64,000 nucleotides of DNA from Rhodoblastus sp963710275 (GTDB lineage Bacteria; Pseudomonadota; Alphaproteobacteria; Rhizobiales; Beijerinckiaceae), in assembly GCA_963710275.1 (NCBI GenBank), contig CAVPZS010000008.1, positions 434,001-498,000 of the forward strand, written 5' to 3'. A program made the position numbers and the translations under genes. Of the stretch, positions 40,303 through 49,174 are shown piece by piece. The notes under the pieces were generated by a model, which did not search any database, was not told the origin of the DNA, and was given only the letters and a program-made list of their open reading frames with translations. Position 1 is the stretch's first letter; each line of letters starts with the position of its first letter.

Positions 40303-40641
40303 TCAGATCGCGTCGTTATCGGTCTCGCCGGTGCGGATGCGCACCACGCGATCGATCGGCGTGACGAAAATCTTGCCGTCGCCAACCTTGCCAGTATAGG
40401 CCGATTTGCAGATGGCCTTGACGACCTTTTCCACCTGATCGTCCGCGACCGCGATATCCAGGCGCATTTTCGGCACGAAGGTCACGCTGTATTCCGCGCC
40501 CTGATAGAGTTCGGTATGACCCCGCTGCCGCCCGCCACCCTTGACCTCGGCGATGATCAGGCCCTCGACGCCGACCTCGACCAGCGCGTCACGGACGTCA
40601 TCCAGGAGGAAGGGTTTGATGATGGCGGAAACGAATTTCAT
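40303..40641 (-). CDS. P-II family nitrogen regulator (GlnB/GlnK-type), stand-alone
   Basis: 112-residue P-II signal protein that senses ATP/ADP and 2-oxoglutarate. The core KFVSAIIKPFLLDDVRDAL is typical. The T-loop GGGRQRGHTELYQGAEY keeps the Tyr that is uridylylated in proteobacteria, and the C-terminus VGDGKIFVTPIDRVVRIRTGE is the second P-II signature. It has GGGRQRG where the glnA-linked paralogue has GFGRQKG, and it differs in many surface positions, so it is a distinct paralogue. No amtB or glnA is adjacent; the upstream neighbour is the divergent DUF302 gene. Start ATG 40641. Confidence 0.92.
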   Translation of the reverse strand: MKFVSAIIKPFLLDDVRDALVEVGVEGLIIAEVKGGGRQRGHTELYQGAEYSVTFVPKMRLDIAVADDQVEKVVKAICKSAYTGKVGDGKIFVTPIDRVVRIRTGETDNDAI

Positions 40642-40808
40642 GGGGCAGTTCACTTCATTTAATGCGTCAGCCGACCGACTCTTTATGACTTCCTTACATA
40701 GCTACGCTCTCCGGCGCCGGGTGACAAGAATTTTTACTCCAGCCTTGCGGCAGCGCCGGCGCGCAACAATAAGCCCATAAAATCGTTTGTCCTTTTTTGG
40801 AGGTGAAC

Positions 40809-41210
40809 ATGGCGGACGGCCTCGTGACGCTGGCGAGCGCGTATTCGTTCGCGGAGACGCTCGCGCGCGTCGAGACGGCAATGCGTGACAAGGACATAAC
40901 AATTTTCGCCCGCATCGATCATGGCGCCGGCGCCCTGGCCGCCGGCCTGAGCCTGCGCCCGACTGTCGTGCTGGTTTTCGGCAACCCTAAGGGCGGCACG
41001 CCGTTGATGCAGCAGCGGCAGGAGATCGGGCTGGAATTGCCGCTGAAGATGCTCGTCTGGGAAGACGAAGGAGGAACAGTCCGGCTTTCCTATGACGACC
41101 CCGTCTGGCTGGCGCAACGTTTTGGCGTCGACCCTGAACTCGCGGTGGTCAAGGCCCTGTCCGCCGCGCTCGCGGCCTTGGCCGCCCTGGCGGGCCAACG
41201 CGCGCAGTAA
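40809..41210 (+). CDS. DUF302 domain protein
   Basis: About 133 residues, starting MADGLVTLASAYSFAETLAR after a strong GGAGGTG site. DUF302 proteins share an alpha/beta fold with a T-F-A-R-I-D-H-x-x-x-A segment, here TIFARIDHGAGALAAG, followed by LRPTVVLVFGNPKGGTPLM and LPLKMLVWEDEGG, all seen. Function unknown; members sometimes relate to small-molecule or haem binding. Divergent from the P-II gene with a 167-base shared upstream region. Confidence 0.88.
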   Translation: MADGLVTLASAYSFAETLARVETAMRDKDITIFARIDHGAGALAAGLSLRPTVVLVFGNPKGGTPLMQQRQEIGLELPLKMLVWEDEGGTVRLSYDDPVWLAQRFGVDPELAVVKALSAALAALAALAGQRAQ

Positions 41211-41295
41211 CCGTCTCATTCCTAGGCGCCATTTAAAAGGGCGCGGCCCCGTCGCATGCTGGGAGCCTGACCCGCCCGCTTTTTCTGGAGTCGCC

Positions 41296-42123
41296 TTGCC
41301 GCGCGCGTATCGCCTTATCCTCTCCGGCCTGGCCTTGCTCGCAGCTGCGCTGATCCCGGGCCGAGCCGTTTTGGCGGCGGAAGCGCCTGTCGACACCGCC
41401 CTGGTCGTATCCATCGACGTTTCCGGATCGGTCGACGAGAAGCGTTACAATCTGCAGATGGACGGGATCGCCAAGGCGCTTGAGGACAGCGCGGTCATCG
41501 AGGCCATTCTCGGAGGGGCGCGCGGCAGCATTTTTTTCACCATGGTCGAATGGTCGGAGCGGCCGGCGATCTCGATCCCCTGGACGCGCCTGTCCTCCCG
41601 CGCCGACGTGCTGGCGCTCGCCGCGAGGGTGCGTCGAACCGCGCGACAGGAGGGCGAATTCACCTGCGTCGCCCATATGATGAAATTCGTATCTGACCTT
41701 GTCGTGACCACCCTGCCCGCCAAGGCGCGCCGGGTGGTGATGGATGTTTCGGGCGACGGCGTCGACAATTGCGACGGCGACGAGGAGACCATCGCCAATC
41801 GCGACGCGCTGGTCGCGACCGGCATGACGATCAACGGCCTGCCCATCCACGAGGGCGACCCGTCGCGTCCGGTGGGCGGCGGGGCCTACCGGGCGCCGGG
41901 CCGGCCCTTCCAGGCGCGCACCCTGACCGCTGAAATCAAGTTGCTGGAGCCCTGGTACGAACAGCATGTGATGGGCGGAGCGGGCGCCTTTCTGCTGCCC
42001 GCCCACGGCTACAAGGACTTCGCCCGCGCCATTCGCCAGAAATTCACCCTGGAGATCAGCGGACTTCCCGCCGCGGCGAGCCAGTTGGCGTCCTATCCGA
42101 GCGAACGCATGATTTCGCGATAG
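41296..42123 (+). CDS. DUF1194 domain protein (vWA-like, secreted)
   Basis: About 275 residues. A signal peptide (LILSGLALLAAALIPGRAVLAAE) is followed by a von Willebrand A-like domain with the MIDAS-type DVSGSVDEKRYNLQ and later VVMDVSGDGVDNCDGD, which is the DUF1194 signature. Function unknown; the family is widespread in alphaproteobacteria and predicted periplasmic. The most plausible start is TTG 41296 with CTGGAG upstream. Its 3' end overlaps the convergent GYD-protein gene by 31 bases. Confidence 0.88.
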   Translation: MPRAYRLILSGLALLAAALIPGRAVLAAEAPVDTALVVSIDVSGSVDEKRYNLQMDGIAKALEDSAVIEAILGGARGSIFFTMVEWSERPAISIPWTRLSSRADVLALAARVRRTARQEGEFTCVAHMMKFVSDLVVTTLPAKARRVVMDVSGDGVDNCDGDEETIANRDALVATGMTINGLPIHEGDPSRPVGGGAYRAPGRPFQARTLTAEIKLLEPWYEQHVMGGAGAFLLPAHGYKDFARAIRQKFTLEISGLPAAASQLASYPSERMISR

Positions 42124-42386
42124 GCCGGCTCGGTGAAGGTCTTCAGGGTCTTCATCCGGACCGCGCCGCCTTTGGCGAGATGCAGGGAGAACAGCGCCAT
42201 CGACGCGTCATCCGGAAATTCGCTGATGATGACCATGTCGCACTCCCCCATGGTCATGTAAAAATGCAATATTTCGCCATTGAATTGTTTTGCCACGGCC
42301 TTGGACGAATCCAGCCGCTGGGGCGAGTTCTTGATTTCGCGCACGCCCAATTCAGTCCAAGTCGCGAGCGATATATAGGTTTGCAT
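42093..42386 (-). CDS. GYD domain protein
   Basis: 97-residue protein starting MQTYISLATWTELGVREIK, with the GYD-family pattern of an AsnC/Lrp-like ferredoxin fold: FYMTMGECDMVIISEFPDDA (the Gly-x-x-Asp/Tyr-Asp position) and SLHLAKGGAVRMKTLKTFT. Function unknown. Converges with the DUF1194 gene and overlaps it by 31 bases, a genuine tail-to-tail overlap since both proteins look complete. Confidence 0.88.
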   Translation of the reverse strand: MQTYISLATWTELGVREIKNSPQRLDSSKAVAKQFNGEILHFYMTMGECDMVIISEFPDDASMALFSLHLAKGGAVRMKTLKTFTEPAYREIMRSLG

Positions 42387-42462
42387 CGCATCCTCCGCTG
42401 CCGCCTGAGGTCCGCCGAGAAAGGAACGCGATGAGTTATCCTCTGGTTTCTGCTTGCTTTGG

Positions 42463-43329
42463 CTATATTTTTTGCCGCCACAGCGCCCACTGCCGCCGCC
42501 AGGGCGCGACCTCCGGCAGGGTTTTGAAGGGGTCGTAACCCCGCCGCTCCATTTCGCGCAGGTAAAGTTCAGGCAAGGCCAGCAGGCGGAAGCTTTCGCG
42601 ATCCGATTTCGGCAAGGCCGCGACCGCCTTCTTCGCCTCGGCCAGATGATCGCGCGTCACGGCCCGCATTTCAGCCAGCGCCGCCGACACCGCCGGGGTC
42701 GTTTGACGCGTGAACAAATCTTGCGGGGAGAGGCCGTGGCGGGCCAGCAAATCCTGCGGCAGGTAGCATTGCCGGTTGGCGACATGCCAGGGCAGCGCCC
42801 GCAGCAGGCCGGTCATCGCATAGGCGCAGCCGGCGTGGCCCGCCGCATCGGCGTCAGGGACGGCGCCAAGGATCAGGCCGGCAAGCCGGAACAGGCTGGA
42901 GCAGGTTTCGCCGCAATAGGCGTCCAGAAACCCCATGTCAGGCGCGGGATCGTCATACATGTCGAAGCGCCGCGCCTCCAGCAGGTCGCGAAACGCCTGT
43001 TTCGGCAGGTCGAAGGTTTTTATCGTCGCCAGCAGGGCGTCGGCGGTGGGATGGGCGTGGAGGTCGCCCCTCAAGTCTCCATTGTCTTGCCCGTCCAGCG
43101 CGTCGATCCACCATTGCAGCCGCATTTCGCCCAGCATCGGTTGTGAGACGTGGTCGCGGATATGCGCGACTTCGGCGTTGAAGGCATAGAGCGCGAAAAG
43201 ATGCGGACGCGCGGCGTCCGGGGCGAACAGGCAGGCGAGGTAGCGGTCGCGGTCGGCGGCGCGCAGGGCGACGCCGCAGAGGGCGTAATGCTCGGCCAGG
43301 CGTTGCGCGTCCGTGCGACCTGCGTTCAT
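42463..43329 (-). CDS. Squalene/phytoene synthase-family protein, NDUFAF6-like
   Basis: 288 residues of the all-helical squalene/phytoene synthase fold. In place of the first Asp-rich metal motif it has LYAFNAEVAHIRDHVSQ followed by LGEMRLQWWIDALDG. The pattern AFNxExAxxxDxVS…MRxQWW matches the mitochondrial complex I assembly factor NDUFAF6 and its alphaproteobacterial relatives, which lack prenyl-transfer motifs. The later segment YCGETCSSLFRLAGL and GLLRALPWHVANRQCYLPQD are also family features. I infer a role in respiratory complex assembly over terpenoid synthesis. Its start overlaps the MBL gene stop by four bases (ATGA). Confidence 0.82.
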   Translation of the reverse strand: MNAGRTDAQRLAEHYALCGVALRAADRDRYLACLFAPDAARPHLFALYAFNAEVAHIRDHVSQPMLGEMRLQWWIDALDGQDNGDLRGDLHAHPTADALLATIKTFDLPKQAFRDLLEARRFDMYDDPAPDMGFLDAYCGETCSSLFRLAGLILGAVPDADAAGHAGCAYAMTGLLRALPWHVANRQCYLPQDLLARHGLSPQDLFTRQTTPAVSAALAEMRAVTRDHLAEAKKAVAALPKSDRESFRLLALPELYLREMERRGYDPFKTLPEVAPWRRQWALWRQKI

Positions 43330-44124
43330 GTGATTTGCAGCCGCATGCCGTCAAAGGCCGGCTCGACGTTGTCAGGCAGGATCTTGCGCAAGGCTTCGTA
43401 ATCGAGATCGGTGTGGAGATTGGTCAGCACCGCGCGCTTCGGCCGGAAACGCTCGATGAGCTTCAGGGTCTCGCTCACCGACAAATGGCTGGGATGGTCG
43501 CGGTAGCGCAGCGCGTCGACGATCCACAGGTCGAGATTTTCCAGGAAGGGAAAGCAGTTTTCCGGGAAATACTTGACGTCGGGCGTGTAGGCGCAGGCGC
43601 CGAGGCGAAAGCCCAGCGCGTCGATGTCGCCGTGGTTGAAGCGGAACGGCGTCGCCCGGATCGCGCCGCCAGGGCCGTCGTGGGAAACGGGCTCGCCATG
43701 AACAAGGCGATGCGGGATGAGCAAGGGCGGATAATTGCTCCCCGGCGGGGTCTTGAACAGGTAATCGAAGCGCAGTCCGACGGATTTCCAGGTGGGCTCG
43801 TCGAGATAACAGTCGATCATGCGGCGCATGGCCATGGTCAGCGGCCGCAAATCGTCGAGTCCGTGGATATGGTCGGCATGGGCATGGGTAAGCAGCAACG
43901 CGTCGATACGGTGGATGTCGGCCAGCAGCAACTGCTCGCGCAAATCCGGGCCCGCGTCGACGAGAAGGCGGGTCGGTCTCGAGCCCGGCGCCCTGTTCGA
44001 TCAGGATGGCGCAGCGGCGGCGACGATTTCTGGGGTTGCCGGGATCGCAGGCGCCCCAGCCCTGTGCGACGCGCGGAACGCCGGCCGACGAGCCGCAGCC
44101 CAATATGGAAATCTCCAGGCTCAT
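43326..44124 (-). CDS. MBL-fold metallo-hydrolase (PhnP/RNase Z-like), one frame break
   Basis: Predicted metal-dependent phosphodiesterase or lactonase. The N-terminus SLEISILGCGSSAGVPR is typical of the tatD-linked MBL family. The metal motif LLLTHAHADHIHGLDDL is present, followed by further His ligands in RFNHGDIDALGF and LHTDLDYEAL. A break near 43973 is healed by dropping one base, joining LETDP to a VDAGPDLREQ-type segment. Corrected length is 265 residues. ATG 44124 overlaps the tatD stop by four bases. Order metG–tatD–MBL is conserved in Hyphomicrobiales. Confidence 0.9.
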
Positions 44125-44910
44125 GCGACGAGTGGCGGCATTTTGTCGAACAGTTTTAACGCATTGGCTGTGGTTATCTCAGCCAGGGCTTCAACTTCGA
44201 CTCCTTTGACCCTGGCCAGCAGCCGCGCGGTGTCGGCGACATAGGCAGGCTCGTTGGTCTTGCCGCGATGCGGCGTCGGCGCGAGGAAGGGCGCATCGGT
44301 TTCGACCAGCATGCGCTCCAGCGGCACGAGCTCCGCAATCTTGCGCAATTCCTCGGAATTCTTGAAGGTGACGACGCCGGAGAAGGAGATATAGCCGCCC
44401 AGCGCCAGCGCCGCCTCGGCCAGTTCGCGGCTCGACGTGAAACAATGCAGCAGCGCCTTGAACGGTCCCGCCGCGGTTTCTTCTTTCAAGATGGCGGCCA
44501 TGTCTTCATCGGCGTCGCGCGAATGGATCACCAGCGGCAGGCCGGTCTGCCGCGCCGCCGCGATATGGGCGCGGAAGACGCGATGGGCGAGATCGCGCGG
44601 CGCGCGGTTGTAATGATAATCCAGCCCGGTCTCGCCAATGGCCACGCATTTGGGATGAGCGGCGAGCGCCGACCAGTTCCGCCGCGGAAAACTCGCGCTC
44701 GTCCTGCGCGTGATTGGGATGGGTCCCGACCGAACAGAAGATGTTGTCCGCGCTCTCGGAAATGGCTGCTATGCCCGCAAATTTCTCCACCTCGGTGCAG
44801 ATGGTGATCATCCGCGCCACGCCGGCCGCGGCGGCGCGCGCCAGCACGCCGGCGCGATCCCTGGCCAGTTCGGGAAAGTCGAGATGGCAATGGGTGTCGA
44901 TCAGGCGCAT
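44121..44910 (-). CDS. tatD: TatD family metal-dependent DNase, one frame break
   Basis: TatD-type 3'-5' exonuclease acting on DNA/RNA damage or D-aminoacyl-tRNA. Motifs: LIDTHCHLDFPEL (metal His), GTHPNHAQD, AIGETGLDYHYNRAPRD, VIHSRDADEDM, HCFTSSRELAE and VETDAPFLAP. A break near 44672 is healed by dropping one base. Corrected length is 262 residues. ATG 44910 shares a base with the metG stop (TGATG), so the four genes metG–tatD–MBL–NDUFAF6-like are tightly coupled. Confidence 0.94.
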
Positions 44911-46471
44911 CAGGCGTTTCCCTGTCCGTCTTCCGGCTCGACATAGCGCGGGAAAATCGGCGCCGGAGCGGGCAGGTCAACGCCTTGATACAGCCGATGT
45001 TCCGGCGTGGCGAAGGCGAACGTCCGCTGATCCGCGTTGACGCCCAGCAGGTCGAGCAGCTTGGCCGCGGCCTGCGGGTATGAAGGGCTGGCACAGCAGC
45101 GCGACGACCCGCAGCGTCTCCGCCGTGACGAACAGCACGCTGTCGCGTCGCGCGGGATCGGTCTTGGTCAGCTTCCAGGGTTCCTGCCCGGCAAAATAGC
45201 GATTGGTTTCCGCCACCACCGCCCAGATTTCGCTCAAGGCCGTATGCGGCGCGTAGGCGCGCATGGCGGCGCGAACCGCGGCGACCGCGCCATAGGCCTG
45301 CGTCAGCATCGCCGTGTCAGCCTCGGAAACCTCGCCCTGCTCGGGAACGCGGCCGCCGCAGTTCTTGGCGATCATCGACAGCGACCTTTGCGCCAGATTG
45401 CCGATGATCATTGGCCAGATCGGCGTTGATGCGGCGAACGATGGCGTCATGGGAATAGTCGCCGTCCTGGCCGAAGGGCACCTCGCGCAGGAAGAAATAA
45501 CGCAGGGCGTCGACGCCGTAATGGTCGGCCAGCGCATTGGGATCGATGACATTGCCGACCGACTTCGACATCTTCTCGCCGCGGTTGAACAGAAAGCCAT
45601 GCACGACGATCTGCTTCGGCAGCGGGACCTCCGCCGACATCAGGAAGGCCGGCCAGAAGATGGCGTGGAAGCGGGTGATGTCCTTGCCGATCACATGGGC
45701 GTCGGCCGGCCAGAATTTCGCGCGCTCGCCCTGCTCCAGCCAGCCGGTCGCGGTCAGGTAATTGGTCAGCGCGTCGACCCAGACATACATCACGTGGCGC
45801 TCGTCGCCGGGAACCGGAATGCCCCAGTCGAAGGTGGTGCGGCTGATCGACAGGTCTTTCAGGCCGCGCTTGACGAAGGCGACGATCTCGTTGCGGTATT
45901 TTTCCGGCGTGACGAAATCGGGGTTGGCCTCGTAATGGGCGAGCAGCCTGTCGCCATAGGCGGACAGGCGAAAAAAGTAGCTCTCCTCTTCGACCCATTC
46001 GACCGGCGTCCCGGTCGGCGCCAGCTTCTTCCCGTCGCTGGCGACGGTCAGCTCGCCTTCGTCGTAATAGGCTTCGTCGCGCACCGAATACCAGCCGGAA
46101 TATTTGGAGAGATAAATGTCGCCGCGCGCGGCCATCCGCCGCCAGATTTCCTGCACCGTGGTCTTGTGGCGCGCCTGGGTGGTGCGCACCACGTCGTCGG
46201 CGCGCGCATTCAGCTTTTCGCCCATCGCCTCGAACTGCAAGGCGGTGCGGTCGGCCAGCGCCTGCGGGGTCAAACCCTCGCGCGCCGCGGTCTGCTGCAT
46301 CTTCAGCCCATGTTCGTCCATGCCGGTGACGAAAAGCGTGTCGCGGCCGTCGAGCCGGTTGAACCGGGCGAAGGCGTCGGTGGCGATGCGCTCGTAGGCG
46401 TGGCCGATATGCGGCGCGCCATTGGCGTAGGGAATGGCGGTGGTGACATAAAATGTCGCGCGTTCGGGCAT
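44910..46471 (-). CDS. metG: Methionyl-tRNA synthetase, two frame breaks
   Basis: Charges tRNA-Met. The N-terminus FYVTTAIPYANGAPHIGHAYE contains HIGH; the second signature is GEKMSKSVGNVID; SYFFRLSAYGDRLL, FDWGIPVPGDERHVMYVWVDAL and IGKDITRFHAIFWPAFLM are class features. Breaks near 45412 and 45078 are each healed by dropping one base, giving 519 residues, ending with a TGA that overlaps the tatD start. The C-terminal tRNA-binding domain of long MetRS forms is absent, as usual in this group. ATG 46471. Confidence 0.96.
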
Positions 46472-46665
46472 GAAGTCGGCGGCTTTCGATATTTCGGGTT
46501 GATGCAGCGCAAACTAAGGAAAACCCGCGCCGAGGGAAAGGCTTTTTGACGCAACCCCGATGACGCGTTTTTTGCGCATAATGTTTTATTTGAGACTTTT
46601 CGTTCCCGGCGCAGAAGTTACGATGGTCAGCGGAAAATCAATGTCACCGTTCCGAGACCGCCGCC

Positions 46666-47841
46666 GTGAGCCACGCCGAGACTTTGCAGCCCGCCAGAGA
46701 CAAGTCCATGTATGGCGCCAAGCGCTGGCTTTGGCTGATGGGCTTCATTCCGCCCGCCCTGCCCTTGCTGGGCTTCCTGCTGGTCAAGGCGACGGGCATG
46801 CCGCTGTTCTACTGGTTCGGCCTGATCTTCGTCTATGGCGTCGTCGCGGTGATCGACATCATCGTCGGCGAGGACAAGGCCAGCTACGCTCTGCAGGACA
46901 TAGCCGCGGTCGAGAACGAAAGCTATTTCCGCTGGGTGGCCTGCCTGGTCATGCCGGTCCAGTATGTCGTGCTGGCCTGGAGCGCCTGGATGCTGGTCCG
47001 CGGCGGCCTCGACTGGATCGATTCGCTCGGCCTCGCCGTCACGCTCGGCATTTCCAACGGCATCGCCATCACCAACGCCCATGAGCTCGGCCACAAATCC
47101 GCGACGCTGGAGCGCTGGCTGGCCAAATTCGTGCTGGCGCCGAGCTTTTTCGGCCATTTCACCACCGAGCATAATGGATCGCATCACGTATGGGCGGCGA
47201 CGCCGGCGGATTTTTCCTCGGCGCAGATGGGCGAATCCTTCTACGCCTATTTCCCGCGCACCCTGGTTGGCGGGGTCAAGGACGCCTGGAACCTGGAAAA
47301 GGCGCGTTTCGCCAAGCGCGGCCAGTCGCTCTGGAGCTGGCGCAACGATGTGCTCAGCGCCTGGATCCTCACGCCGCTGCTGTTCGCGGCGCTGACCGCC
47401 TGGCTCGGCTGGGGCGCGCTGCCCTGGCTGTTCCTGCAAGGCTTCATCGGCCTGACCATGCTGGAGATGGTGAACTATCTCCAGCACTACGGCCTGCTGC
47501 GCGAAAAGCGCGCCGATGGCCGCTATTCGCCCTGCGAGCCGCGCCATAGCTGGAACTCCAGCCATATCGCGACCAATATCATGCTCTACCACCTGCCCCG
47601 CCACTCGGACCATCACGCCCATCCGATGCGGCGCTACCAGGCGCTTCGCCATTTCGAGGAGGCGCCGCAATTGCCCACCGGCTACGCCGGCATGAGCCTC
47701 ATTACCCTCTTCCCCTTCTGGTGGCGCCGCCTGATCGACCCGGTGCTGGTCGCCCATGCCGGCGGCGATCTCACGAAAATCAACATCAAGCCGTCTCAGC
47801 GCGCCAAGGTTTACGCGCGCTGGGGCAAGGCTCAGGATTGA
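46666..47841 (+). CDS. alkB: Alkane 1-monooxygenase (AlkB-type, non-haem di-iron)
   Basis: Integral-membrane hydroxylase that oxidises terminal carbons of medium-chain alkanes, using electrons from rubredoxin. All family His motifs are visible: NAHELGHK (about 138–144), HFTTEHNGSHH (about 164–174), NYLQHYGL and LPRHSDHHAHP, plus the AlkB signature RHSWNSSHIATN. Four to six membrane spans are evident. 391 residues from GTG 46666; an ATG at 46708 (MYGAKRW) is an alternative. No rubredoxin, reductase or regulator gene is adjacent, so partners must be elsewhere. Divergent from metG. A strong nested terminator follows. Confidence 0.93.
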   Translation: MSHAETLQPARDKSMYGAKRWLWLMGFIPPALPLLGFLLVKATGMPLFYWFGLIFVYGVVAVIDIIVGEDKASYALQDIAAVENESYFRWVACLVMPVQYVVLAWSAWMLVRGGLDWIDSLGLAVTLGISNGIAITNAHELGHKSATLERWLAKFVLAPSFFGHFTTEHNGSHHVWAATPADFSSAQMGESFYAYFPRTLVGGVKDAWNLEKARFAKRGQSLWSWRNDVLSAWILTPLLFAALTAWLGWGALPWLFLQGFIGLTMLEMVNYLQHYGLLREKRADGRYSPCEPRHSWNSSHIATNIMLYHLPRHSDHHAHPMRRYQALRHFEEAPQLPTGYAGMSLITLFPFWWRRLIDPVLVAHAGGDLTKINIKPSQRAKVYARWGKAQD

Positions 47842-47918
47842 GTTCCAAAGACGCTGGATAATCCTGCCCCCTTCAGGTCTCCCGGACGTTTTCTGGATAC
47901 GGGCGAAAGCCTGTTGCG

Positions 47919-47991
47919 ATTGATCCCCTCTCGCCGGGAATGGCGGCCCCCTCCAGCCGTTCCGCGCGCGCGAGGGGATCAATTGTTTTTT
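47919..47991 (+). terminator. Nested-hairpin terminator after alkB
   Basis: A perfect 12-bp stem (ATTGATCCCCTC at 47919–47930, GAGGGGATCAAT at 47972–47983) encloses a second 8-bp stem with one G-U pair (GGAATGGC at 47937, GCCGTTCC at 47956). It is followed by TG and six T (47986–47991). It sits between convergent alkB and queA, 8 bases past the queA stop. Confidence 0.75.
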
Positions 47992-47998
47992 CCGCCAG

Positions 47999-49069
47999 TT
48001 ATTCGCGCAGCAGCAGACAGGCGTCGCCATAGGAATAGAAGCGGTAGTCCGCGTCTATGGCGTGCCGATAGGCCGCGCGCATGCGCTCCAGGCCGGCAAA
48101 GGCGCAGACCAGCATGAACAGGGTCGAGCGCGGCAGGTGGAAATTGGTCATCAGCGCGTCCACGGCGCGGAAACGATAGCCCGGCGTGATGAAAATCGCG
48201 GTGTCGCCGGCGAAGGGCCTGACGAGCCCGTCTTCTCCCGCGGCGCTTTCGAGAATGCGGAGGCTGGTGGTCCCCACCGCAAAGATCCGCCCCCCCGCCG
48301 CCCGCGCTGCGTTGAGCCGCGCCGCCGTCGCCGCGTCGATCTCGCCCCATTCGGAATGCATGACATGATCGGCTGTGTCTTCCGCCTTGACCGGAAGGAA
48401 CGTCCCCGCCCCGACCAGCAGGGTCACCTTTTCGACGCTCGCGCCTGCCGCCTGCGCCGCGGCCACCAGCGCGGGCGTGAAATGCAGCCCCGCCGTCGGC
48501 GCCGCCACCGCTCCCGATTTTTCCGCGAAAAGCGTCTGGTAGTCCCGCGCGTCCTTCGCGTCCTCCTTGCGCCGCGCCGCGATATAGGGCGGCAGCGGCA
48601 TATGGCCGTGGACGAAAATGGCGTCGTCGAGCACCGGCCCGGACAGATTGAACGACAGCAGCGCCTCGCCCTCGTTCTTGTCCTCGACGCGCGCCCACAG
48701 CGCATCCATCTGGCAGGCCGCGCCCTCGTCCGGGCCGCCGAACACGACGGTCTCGCCAATCTTCAGTTTCTTGGCCGGTCGGACGAAGGCCCGCCAGTGC
48801 GAGGCGTCCTCGCGCTTGTGCAAAGTGGCGTCGATGCGGGCGACCGCGTCGGCGCGCCGCCGCCAGCCCGAAAGCTGGGCCGGGATCACCTTGGCGTCAT
48901 TGACCACCAGCACATCGCCGGGCCGCAAGAAGCCCGGGAGGTCGCCGACATGGGCGTCGCGCGTTCCCTCGGGCGCGACCACCAGCAAACGCGCGGCTTC
49001 GCGCGGCTCAGCCGGCCGCAACGCGATCCGCTCTTCCGGCAGATCGAAATCAAACAGGTCTACGCGCAC
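47999..49069 (-). CDS. queA: S-adenosylmethionine:tRNA ribosyltransferase-isomerase
   Basis: Makes epoxyqueuosine in tRNA from preQ1 and SAM. The N-terminus VDLFDFDLPEERIALRP and the motifs HVGDLPGFLRPGDVLVVNDA, AAPTAGLHFTP, VGAGTFLPVK, VGTTSLRILES and TNFHLPRSTLFMLVCAFAG are all family signatures. 356 residues from GTG 49069, complete and intact. Convergent with alkB; tandem with the transglutaminase-like gene upstream, but a terminator lies between them. Confidence 0.97.
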   Translation of the reverse strand: MRVDLFDFDLPEERIALRPAEPREAARLLVVAPEGTRDAHVGDLPGFLRPGDVLVVNDAKVIPAQLSGWRRRADAVARIDATLHKREDASHWRAFVRPAKKLKIGETVVFGGPDEGAACQMDALWARVEDKNEGEALLSFNLSGPVLDDAIFVHGHMPLPPYIAARRKEDAKDARDYQTLFAEKSGAVAAPTAGLHFTPALVAAAQAAGASVEKVTLLVGAGTFLPVKAEDTADHVMHSEWGEIDAATAARLNAARAAGGRIFAVGTTSLRILESAAGEDGLVRPFAGDTAIFITPGYRFRAVDALMTNFHLPRSTLFMLVCAFAGLERMRAAYRHAIDADYRFYSYGDACLLLRE

Positions 49070-49124
49070 GTCCAGATCCCCTCGGACGCGTCGTCATAGC
49101 GGCGGGAGGCCAAAAACAGAAACG

Positions 49125-49152
49125 AAAAAACCCCGCCAGGAGTGGCGGGGTT
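49125..49152 (-). terminator. Intrinsic terminator after the transglutaminase-like gene
   Basis: On the minus strand AACCCCGCCA/TGGCGGGGTT forms a 10-bp stem with a four-base loop, followed by a six-T run (AAAAAA at 49125–49130 on the plus strand). It lies 22 bases after the stop at 49175 and upstream of queA. Confidence 0.9.
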
Positions 49153-49174
49153 CTGCGAAACTGGCGACCAGAAT

